From Eucommia ulmoides (lineage: Eukaryota > Streptophyta > Magnoliopsida > Garryales > Eucommiaceae), in assembly GCA_016647705.1 (NCBI GenBank), contig CM028325.1, positions 25,840,474-25,904,473 on the forward strand: a DNA stretch of 64,000 nucleotides, in the 5' to 3' direction. This document shows positions 35,685 to 45,100 of the stretch, in pieces. The stretch's first letter is position 1, and every line of letters begins with the position of its first letter. Position numbers and translations under genes: made by a program. The notes under the pieces were generated by a model that searched no databases, was not told the origin of the DNA, and was given only the letters and a program-made list of their open reading frames with translations.

Positions 35685-36560
35685 CCAACTGCATATGCAA
35701 TGTCAGGTCTAGTGCAATTAGTCGCATATCGCAAGCTACTGATCATACTAGCATATAACTTATGATTAATCACATCATAATCATTTTCAATAGAAAGCAA
35801 ATGTATGCTAGAAATGAAAGGAGTAGCAACGTGCTTGCAATTATTAGAATTATATTTTTTCAAAATTTTCTTAAAGTAATGCGACTGATCAAGAAAAATA
35901 CCATCATATGTTTTTGTCATTTTTATTCCCACAATAAAACTAGCCTTATCAATATCTTTCATATCAAACTAGCTATTAAGCATATTCTCTGTTTCAGCTG
36001 TCACATCTAACTTAGAGCAAAATATTAAAAGATCATCTACATAGAGACTAATCGAAACATGTGAATTATTCCAAGATTTATAATAAATGTACTTATCACA
36101 CTCATTAGCCTTAAAACCATTTTCGATCATGTAGGAATCAAATTTCGCATACCATTGTTTAGGAGCTTCTTTTAAATTATGCAGGGATTTATTTAATTTA
36201 CACTATTTGTTTTCTTGTCCGGGCTCAATAAAATCTTTGGGTTGATCCATATAAAATTTTCCCTCTACATCTCTATTTAAAAATACATTTTTTACATCCA
36301 TTTGATGAATTTTTTAATTGAAAATTGTAACAATAGCAATTAACAATCTAATTGTTGTAACTCTGATAATTAGGGAAAAAGTATCGAATAAATCAAAATC
36401 TTCTTTTAGTTTAAAGCCTTTAGCAACAAGTCTAACTTTAAACTTATTTATGGAACCATTAGGTTTAATTTTTTTCCTGAGAATCCATTTACACCCTATA
36501 GTTTTAAAACCCGGTAGTAAATCAACTAATTTCTAAGTCTTATTAGAAATTAGCGACTCA
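35685..36560 (-). pseudogene. Copia reverse transcriptase remnant, minus strand
   Basis: The 35962-35685 part reads KASFIVGIKMTKTYDGIFLDQSHYF, then a SLRYATNCTRPDIAYAVGVL stretch, the end of RT leading to RNase H. Upstream pieces of RT (36560-36000) are in several frames. The sequence is cut at the GTACT duplication by the inserted element and continues at 30039. Confidence 0.8.
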
Positions 36561-36589
36561 ACTTCATCATTTATAGTCTCTTTCCAAAA

Positions 36590-37272
36590 ATTTGCGTCTA
36601 GTGATGACAAAACTTGTTGAAAAGTAATTGAATTTTCCTCAGTATGAAAAACATAAAAATCAGGTCAACTGTAGCTCTTCTACTTCTCCTTAAATCAATT
36701 TTAAAATTATTTTTGTTTTTTAAAATAGGAATAGAAGAACTAGAATTACATAAATTATTTTTCTCAATTACTTTATCCCCACAATATTTAGATTTAAAAA
36801 GAAATTTTTCTTCATGAAAAATAGTATCACTAGATTCAGTGAAAATATTATTTTCAATATCCAAAAATCTGTAGGTTGTATTATTTACCACATATCCAAG
36901 AAAAATACAAGTGATAGCTCTAGCACCTAATTTAGGTATTTTGGGGCATGTTAACCTAACAAAGGCTAAACAACTCCAAACTCTAAAATATCCCAAGTTT
37001 GGTTTATGCCCCTTCCACAACTCAAAAGGAGTAAAAAAATTTATTTTTTTATTTTTTTTATGTGGCATCATTTTATACCATGTCATGTAGTTAAAAGTGC
37101 TTCACCTATCTCACATTTTGTTTATGCCCCTTCCACAACTCAAAAGGAGTAATTTTTTTATTTTTTTTTTATGTGGCACTCAATTTATAAATGCAGTTAA
37201 AAGTGCTTCACCACAAAGATTTTGGGGAGCTCCAGAATCAATTAGCATGGAATTTGTTAAATAAATTAAAGG

Positions 37273-37311
<39 letters not shown>

Positions 37312-37385
37312 CGCTTCACGATTTGATGCAGGTGAGTATGGCGGAGTAGTATCATGAATTATTCCCAAAGACTCAACAAAAGAAA
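36590..37385 (-). pseudogene. Copia integrase, minus strand, with poly(A) expansion
   Basis: GIIHDTTPPYSPASN (37368 down) is the end of the integrase core. Where the family has a short basic NRT-type stretch, this copy has about 13-15 lysines encoded by an A run (plus-strand T at about 37274-37311). LIYLTNSMLIDSGAPQNLCGEALLTAF follows. The C-terminal part reads FTPFELWKGHKPNLGYFRVWSCLAFV and ITCIFLGYV (37040-36880). A tandem duplication of about 115 bp at 37000-37215 repeats the FTPFELW/Lys-rich segment. The enzyme is broken. Confidence 0.85.
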
Positions 37386-37442
37386 GTAATCATTATTCAC
37401 ATAAATCTTGAAAATTCATAAATAAAAGTGATAAAATATTTA

Positions 37443-37706
37443 GGGTTAATTACACTTTACCTCCTGTGGTTAGACCGTTTTGCACTTTATCCCCCTGTGG
37501 TAGTTTCATCACCACTTTATCCCATGTAGTTAGATTTTGTTTCACTTTACCACTTGATGTTGGCATAACCACAATGTGCAAAGTGCTGACGAGGAGGATG
37601 AAAGGCAACAAAGGCCTAGCCACAGGGGACAAAGTTGTGACGCGAATATCACAAGAGAGTAAAGTGCAAAACGACATAACCACAGGGGATAAAGTGTAAG
37701 TAACCC
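37443..37706. mobile_element. Mutator-type MITE with 9-bp target duplication
   Basis: 264 bp. The ends are inverted repeats: GGGTTAATTACACTTTA...GTTAG at the left and ...AAAGTGTAAGTAACCC at the right. AAATATTTA (37434-37442 and 37707-37715) is a perfect 9-bp flanking duplication, which points to a Mutator-like origin. The interior repeats TTGCACTTTATCCCC and similar words. A relative lies at 41210-41477. Confidence 0.85.
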
Positions 37707-38099
37707 AAATATTTATTTCCTCCACAAGTTAAAATTCTTTCCTTCAAATTCACAAAGTTCAGTGTGAATTAACTCTAACAATTTTGTATTTATTTCTATA
37801 TTTTTATGAGGCCTTTTACTAATTTTTGTTTGACTATACACTTCACATTTTTCAAAAGTTTTCGTTAGGATTGAAAATAATTATAAGCTACTCATAATTC
37901 CCATATATATTCTATTAATATGACATAGTCATGCATGCAAAAAATTCACACAAGACAACATATAAACATAACTCGTTAAAGTTTTGTTATTCTTATTGTT
38001 CAGTTTAAACATACTATCACAAACATATCATTTGCCCAGAAATATTTATTGTTTTGTGATAACATATTGATCAGACCCCATACTTTGTTTGAAGCCACC

Positions 38100-39317
38100 T
38101 TTATTAAGTGAGAAACTTGACAATGAATTTTTCCCTCATGGAGGGAGTATATAAAACATCATTTAAGGTAAGCAAGCGTCTAGAAATAAATTTAAGATAA
38201 ATCCCACTAGTCCCAATTATCTTGTTTTTACTAGAATCACCACGCATTATTGTTTTTTCCCCCTCAAATGGAGTATATTTTTTTAACTAATGTTTATCGT
38301 AGTAAACATATCTATTAACACCAAAGTCTGCCCACCACCCTTCCACAAATTGAACCATATTAATATCTATAATCATTACCACAAGTGGCTCCTCGGTGAA
38401 GTTAGCCTATGAAATAGATTGATGTTTCCAAAATGAGCAAATTTGAGTAATATGCCCACTGTTGGCATAGACAAAGCAACCACCAAATTGATTATGTGAA
38501 TGGGGTACTTGGTTTAATTTCATGTTACTCTTGTAGTGAGGTTTAGTAGAATGTTTTATATGTTTCTTTTTTGGCTTTAAATGACTATTTCTAGGAGGAT
38601 GATTTTTGGGAAAATTATTATTTGAAGAAATAAGATTTACCTTTGTGATGGAATCATTGTTGCCTTCATGTGCATAAGAGCATCTTGACCTCTGGCTTCT
38701 TCTTCCACACAGATTTTTGTGATTAACGCCTCTAATGAAGTCTCATTTTTCTTGTGACACATAGATTTTTGAAACTTTCTCCATGACGGTGGCAATTATC
38801 AATTATTTCGGTCATAATAAGATTATCTCCAATCTTAATTCCTTTAGATGTCACTTCTGTTACGATCATTTTAAAGTCTTGAGATTGCTCCACGACAGAC
38901 TTGTTATCCACCATTTGGAATCGAAAAAATTGGCTTGCATCATATTTCTTTGGACTTGCCTCTTCGATATCATATTGGTTTTGCAAGGCTTTCCAATTTT
39001 TCTTTGTAGTTTTATAAGTAATAACATAATAATCATAAAATTGATCCACAAGACAATTCAAGACATAAAAACAAAAATTATACTCATCTCTTTCATATTT
39101 TTCTACCTTCTTCTAATGAGTGTACTTTTCCTTGTTGGTCATGTTGTCAGTAGAAACTTTGATGGGATTTTTCTTGATAACAACATAAGAAACTTTGAGA
39201 AGACTTAGATAAAATAGTTACTAGCATTTTTATCTCTTGAAATGGACTCCCTTGAAACGAAAAGGCTTATTGAGATCTTCGACACATTTGTTTGCTTTCT
39301 CGATCATCGGCTCCATG
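38100..39317 (-). pseudogene. Copia gag remnant, minus strand
   Basis: From an ATG near 39316 the minus strand reads MEPMIEKANKC, then FKGVHFKRWKDKM, typical of plant copia gag N-termini. Further on [37 protein letters not shown] and [11 protein letters not shown] (39061-38770) match the UBN2/gag-polypeptide domain. A CCHC-knuckle area is expected near 38460 but is not clearly intact. Stops separate the parts. Confidence 0.75.
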
Positions 39318-39334
39318 TTGAATCTCCTTAAAAT

Positions 39335-39865
39335 TGTTGGAGAACATGCAAATAAATCAAGAAAAATACAAACCAATATCGGACTGAGGCATAGAAATCT
39401 CCTTCTCTTTAAAGAGATTCAAACTCTCTATGGTTGGCAATGTCTTGAGACCAGTGCAACAAAATTTATCTTTGACTTATCCCCTCCAAAATACAATAGT
39501 CCGACTTAGTCGTTTGGTTTACACTAACTTTACTAAACTAGTAGAATCCAAAATTCTACTAAGAAAACACCTCTTTTTGCCCAATATAAAGTATGTATAT
39601 ATGAAAAATATGAAAAAATTACAAAACTTGTAGGATGACATATTTATAGGCTCCTAAAACGCACAAGATTAAATACACAAAACAAATGAAAAAAATATTA
39701 CAAAATATTAAAAGTCTTGATAATTACAAGAACATGAAATGACACCATAAATGGAATACTAATCCACTAAGATATTGGGAGACCCTTTAGTTTCATAACT
39801 TATGAAACTCCAAAATAATAATTCAATAAATAATATATATTATATTATATTAAAATGTACCAACA
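39335..39865 (-). repeat. 5' LTR of the minus-strand copia element
   Basis: TGTTGGAGAA to ACCAACA, flanked on the right by the CTATA duplication. Going into the element on the minus strand, ATTTTAAGGAGATTC precedes a gag ATG. A standard initiator-Met primer site is not seen there. Confidence 0.9.
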
Positions 39866-40359
39866 CTATATATATATATATGTATATATATATGAGGATG
39901 AAATGAAATATAAAAATATAGAACAATGTAGAGAAATTTAGAGAAAGAGTGTGATATTATATGATAATATTATATAAAAGAGAGAGTATATTTTTATCGA
40001 AATATAGAAATAGAAAGAAGTGATATTGTGTGATATTTCACGTATATTATATATTTGATTTATGAACAATAGAATTCGTGATCGGTTCAATATAAGGATG
40101 TCATGCTTGCATTTAGACTACCTGGATCATTGTATCTTGAGAAGGACTCGTCATTCAATCATGTGCATAGATGGGGTGTATCTCTTCTTAGAACAATGTT
40201 TACATGTCTCGATTTGCCAAATATGTATTTTCTTTCTATTCTATTATTTATTTAATTGTTGATGTTCTTAATTATTTAAAGAGATTGATATTGCCTACGA
40301 AATATATTTATTATTTATATTAAATTTATATAGTTATTTGAAATTTCCCCAACATATTC

Positions 40360-40761
40360 ATCTACAAAATTTGTTGTATTAATATAAGCAAACATCCTGA
40401 TTGCAATTGTTACCTTTTGAAGAGAAGATAAACCTAAAACTCCGACAGTATTTCTTCTTTGGATGAAATGAGGATCATATTGTTCAACTTTAGCAACAAT
40501 TCGATAGAAAAGAGAACGACTTGTTTGAAACCTCCTTCGAAATAATTTTTTATTATGCACAAGAGATTCAGAGAAAGAGTCATGAAAGAGTCTTCCATGA
40601 CTAGAAATTCCATAATAAAAGATAGAATTGTACTTTGGGACAGAACCACGTCGTGGTACATTTTGACATCGACGTTCATCCTTTATAAGCACCGTTACTA
40701 ACAATTCGAACTCTTTGTTAGAGTCCTCCTCATGATCGAGGATATATCCTAATATGTTCAA
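40360..40761 (-). pseudogene. PIF/Harbinger transposase, N-terminal half
   Basis: The minus strand encodes about 130 residues typical of plant Harbinger transposases: a region with RRCQNVPRRGSVP, a LFHDSFSE segment, LFRRRFQTSRSLFYRIV, an EQYDPHFIQRRN stretch, GLSSLQKVTIAIRMFAY and NFVDEYV. It is cut at the TSD (TATTC, 40355-40359) by the LTR block and continues at 21995 downward. Methionine near 40761 is a plausible start. With the other half it forms one transposase pseudogene; the DDE residues lie mostly in the broken half. Confidence 0.8.
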
Positions 40762-40779
40762 ATGGTTAGACTTTAAATG

Positions 40780-41209
40780 ATATTGTAGAGAATGTGTGAA
40801 AATGAGAAAGACATGAGTGTATAGATTTATATTGGTAGGGAATGTGTGAAAATGAGAGAGGAAACGAGTGCATTTGTAGATAATTTAGGCAGAAAAACTA
40901 AAATTTCAAAACTGAAATTTGTTAGTTAAATTAAAATCTAAAATTTTAATTTTCTCGCTTTAGTTTGAAACAGAAATTTGAGATTCAGCAGTTAAATTAA
41001 AATGGAAAATTTTAATTTTAGCACTTTAGTTTGAAACCAAAAATTAAAATTTGACTATTAAATTAAAATTTAAAAATTTAATTTTGGCGCTTTAATTTGA
41101 AATAAAAATTAATGTTTTGTAGTTAAATTAAAATCTAAAATTTCAATTTTAGTGCTTTAGTTTGAAATTAAAAAAAAATAAATTAAATTTTACAGTTAAA
41201 TTAAATTTT
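40780..41209. repeat. Tandem repeat, about 66-bp units
   Basis: The phrase GTTAAATTAAAATCTAAAATTTTAATTTT...GCTTTAGTTTGAAA recurs at about 40924, 40990, 41056 and 41120, with a partial copy at 41193. It lies just upstream of the Harbinger transposase start, so it may be the subterminal region of that transposon. The 40780-40870 part has a separate short duplication around AATGTGTGAAAATGAGA. Confidence 0.8.
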
Positions 41210-41477
41210 GGGTTAATTATATTTTACCCCTTCGTAGTTAGGTTATTTTGCACTTTGCTCCTATGTGGTATTCGCGTCACCATTTTGTTTCATCTGGTTA
41301 GACTTTTGTTGCACTTTACTCTCATTGTTGGCACTTTGTCCCTCTGTGGTTATACCTACATCAAGTGATAAAGTGCAACAAAGCCTAAATACAAGGGGGC
41401 GAAGTGGTGACCAAAATACTATGGGTGAGAAAAGTACAAAATGACCTATGTACGAGGGAGTAAAATGTAATTAACCC
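41210..41477. mobile_element. MITE related to 37443-37706
   Basis: 268 bp, ends GGGTTAATTATATTTTACCCC and GGGAGTAAAATGTAATTAACCC (inverted). The internal words TTGCACTTTGCTCC and CAAAATGACCTA match the relative. Flanks are AT-rich and no clean 9-bp duplication is visible. It lies about 290 bp upstream of the TBL start codon and so may form part of its promoter. Confidence 0.8.
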
Positions 41478-41769
41478 TTTTTAATTTTCCACAAAGGTGA
41501 GCTCGGACTTCGAGAGTCAAGCTTTTGATTGGGCAAGCGCAATACATCATCACCCTTGGATTGGATCAAAGTCGTTCATCTTCAAACTTCCAAATTTTAT
41601 TGTGCTAAAATTACACGACTGCCCTTCTTCTCTCCCAATAGAGAAAACACCATCCAAGAATAATCCTTCGCGGGCTGGTATCATCCACAAAATCAACTCC
41701 TCTCCCTTCTTAATTCACTCCAATTTCTGGTCCGACCAATCAAATCATTTGAAAATGAATGGTTAAGAT
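41478..41769 (+). promoter_or_regulatory. TBL upstream region and 5' leader
   Basis: It contains the 5' leader of the TBL gene. Two short upstream reading frames are visible: ATG at 41755 with a stop at 41766 (three codons), and ATG at 41759 with a stop at 41830, which overlaps the main start at 41770. The main ATG has G at -3 and G at +4, a good context. No convincing TATA box could be picked. Confidence 0.5.
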
Positions 41770-42116
41770 ATGGCAAATTGTAATTGGACGATGGGGATCA
41801 AATCTAGCTTTCATTATCTCGTACTGCTAATTTTGGTGGCTTTGATCCTTGCATCCTTGTACGGGACAAGAGAGAGCAAAAGGTCAATTTTGGATCACCA
41901 GGAGGAGAAGAAGGGTAGTGAAAGTATAAACAGTTCATTGCGGAGTTGCGATTTGTTTTCCGGGAGATGGGTGTATGATAACGAATCCCAAGCTTTGTAC
42001 AATGGAAAGGAGTGCTCTTTCATGGATGAAGGCATGGCCTGTGAGACGTATGGGAGAAAAAACCTCAACTATCTCCACTGGAGATGGCAGCCTCACCATT
42101 GTCACCTACCAAGGTT

Positions 42117-42162
<46 letters not shown>

Positions 42163-45100
42163 GGATTTAGAAAAATTACATTATCACCCCCAATTAAGTT
42201 TTGGGTGAGTTCATTTTTATTCCCTAATCTTTCAAATGTTTTAAGAAAGTGGCCTTTCCATTCTCTTTCTAGGGTAAACTACACAGTCTATACCATTAGA
42301 TTGCGTTTGGATAAGGGATTTGATAAATTATTGAAATTTGTAGACGTTATTCCCAGCATTTACAAGTTGTTTTGTTTTGATAATTATTTTAAATGAACAA
42401 TTTGACAATGTAATTTGATAATTTTTTTGTTTGAATATACAATTATTTGTATGCAAAATTTTGAAATTCATTAAATTTTAATAATATACAACAATGTAGG
42501 GTTGACTACATTAATCCATTTACGTCATAGAGATCAATTAATGGTCATCCCCTCCGTCAGGTTTAATGTTGCCAAATTATTTCTAATAGTCTCATCCAAC
42601 GTCTTCTTAGATCTACCTCTCCCTCTAATAATCTCCTGAACTTAAACTAAATCACATTTTCTCACTGGTGTTTTTATGAGTCTTTTATGCATATGCCCAA
42701 ACGATCGTAAACAATTTTCTCTTATTTTCTCTTTGATAGGTGTTATTTTTAATTTCTCTCCAATAGTTTTTTTCTTAATTTTATCAATTATCATCTTCCT
42801 ACTCATCCACCGCAACATCCTCATTTCTATCACTCCAATTTTCTAAATATGATTCGTTTTTACCACCCAACATTCTGAATCATAAAGAAGCGTTGGTCTT
42901 ATAACAGTTTTGTAGAATTTTTCTTTAAATTTCAACGGAATCCTACGATCATAAATCACCTCAACTGCACTTCTTCACTTTAACCAACCTGCCTTGATTC
43001 TATGCGTAATATCCTCATCGATTTCGCCATTACTCTGAATCTTTCAACCTAAATATCTAAAACCATTAACCTTCAGCACCTCCTCGTTTCCAATTTTGAC
43101 CGCACCACCGTTTCTCCAGGCATTACTAAAATTACAATACATGTATTCCGTTTTACTTCTACTAACCTTCAAACTCTTAAATTCTAATGTTTCTCTCCAT
43201 TTTTCTAACTTAGTATGAAGATTTATTCTACTTTCGTCCACTAATATGATGTCATCCGCAAACAATATATTCCAAGGTACTTTATCTTGAATATGTTTTG
43301 TGAGCTCATCCATCACTAGAACGAATAAGTAAGGACTTAAAGATAATTTTTGATGTATGCCTATACTAATAATATAATTTTTATTTTAATAATTTTATAA
43401 TATAATTTCTATACCAATTTTAATAATATAATTTTAGTAATATCACTTTAATTATACAAATTTTATACATATTTTAGTTATACTATTTTTATGTCTATTT
43501 TAATAATATCATTTTAATATACCTATTAGTAAGGAGTGAAATTTCTCTTTGGAAAGATTTGAAAATAGTATTTGTTTTGAAGGGATTTGAAAATTTTATT
43601 TTCTCTCTTTGAAATCTTATTTTAAAAGTTTAAAAGATTTTACAAAATTGTTTTAAAATATCTTAATAAGTGATTTTAAGAAAAGAATTTGTGAAATTCT
43701 TTTTCAAATTGAAATCCGTATTTGAATAATAAAATGTCAAATTTCGAGTGGGTTTGATTTTGTCATTTGTCTTTATATTGTTTCAATTGAGTTCTCGTCT
43801 TCCTAATTTATTCGGTTAAGTCCTTTCTATTGTTTCAAGTTTTGTGTGAGTTCATTTTTGTCCCTAATCTTTCAAATGTTGCCAGACAAAGGCCTTTTTC
43901 TCCGTTTTATGGTAAAGTACACCATGTGCCCCTCAATTTTGGAATTTGTTTAATTTTGTTATTTATATTTCAATTGTTCAATCAAGTCCCCATCTGCCTC
44001 ATTCGTTCCAATTTAGCCGATTAATTGTCACTTGTTTACATTTTTTAATGAAAATAAAATATAAATGAATGTGAGTCAAGTTCGAGAACAAAGGATAAAA
44101 TATATGCCGGTGTTTAGTTAACATTTCTGGTTTCTATTTCTACTCTAAAAAAAGAGGATGATAATTATATTTCCGTTTCCAATAATTTTGGGAACATAAA
44201 TGCATGGGGTAAGTACAATTATTCTTACACTGTTTCATAGTTCATGAGAGCAAAATAAAAAAATAAATATATTTGGTTACAACATTAGTTCTCATATATT
44301 TTAAAAAATATATATATATTAAATGCAAATGGTAGACATGTGTTTCTTCTAGGTAGGCAATTTTTACCAATTGTAGCAAAAATAAAAATATATCTACAAC
44401 ATGAATTACATCTAAATAAAGTAATTATGGTAAAGTACTTTATTGTGTTTCTCTTAAACTAAATTGATGAATATCAAAAATACCGACCTTATCTTTTTAA
44501 GCAAGAATAAGTTGAGAACATTTTTTTTTTTTTTTATCAAAATTCCAACAATTCTGAGATTAATCTCAATTTTTTGAGAATATTTGAAAGCAATTTCTGC
44601 TCTTAGGCTTTAAAATTTTGGAAACAAGAACAAACTAATTCTTGTTTTACTTTTCTTATCTTGACAAGGTTCGATGCCATAGCCATGTTGGAGAAGCTAA
44701 GGAACAAAAGGCTTGTTTTTGTTGGGGATTCACTCAATAGAAATCAATGGGTTTCAATGGTATGCATGGTGGAGTCTATCATCTCCCCAACCCAAAAATT
44801 GGTGCACTCCAATGGCTCCTTGGTCACTTTTAAGGCTCTTGTAAGTAAATTTTTCCCCTCCCAATACAATTTTATGTTAAAACTAATACAATTTTATGTT
44901 AAAAATTGTTCTCTTTAGCTTCTTATCTGAAAATAGTTTTCATGTTTTTCAAAAATTATTTCTCTGGCAAAATCTTGTTTGGTAAATTGTGTGTTAGATT
45001 CTTGTTCCAGATTGATCATTTGAGAGTGTTCAACTTACTATATAAAAATGAGTTACTCTACTTGACATCCTATGATTTTAAGTTGAAACCTCCTAACATT

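Larger units (their letters stand above)
28367..39865 (-). mobile_element. Ty1/copia element, minus strand, carrying two further inserts
   Basis: LTRs of 534 bp (28367-28900) and 531 bp (39335-39865) begin TGTTGGAGAA and end ACCAACA. A perfect CTATA duplication flanks the element (28362-28366 and 39866-39870). Coding remnants on the minus strand run from gag (about 39320 down) through integrase, RT and RNase H (about 29500), the Ty1/copia order. A 5.6-kb non-autonomous LTR element (30045-35679) is inserted between RT and RNase H, and a MITE (37443-37706) lies between gag and integrase. Frames are broken. Confidence 0.9.
22001..40354. mobile_element. Non-autonomous LTR element with both LTRs interrupted
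   Basis: The ends TGTTAG (22001) and CCAACA (40354) are flanked by a perfect TATTC duplication (21996-22000 and 40355-40359). The LTR consists of an X part (22001-22334; 28152-28366) and a Y part (25271-25737; 39866-40354), each present as a direct repeat. In the first copy a Helitron sits between X and Y. In the second a copia element sits there. The internal region (25738-28151) has no recognisable gag or pol. Without the inserts it is about 3.9 kb. Orientation could not be decided because no primer site was recognised. Confidence 0.8.
28152..40354. repeat. Right LTR of the block, split by a copia element
   Basis: X part about 28152-28366 (shorter than in the left LTR by a deletion) and Y part 39866-40354. 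Both are direct repeats of the left LTR parts. Confidence 0.7.
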
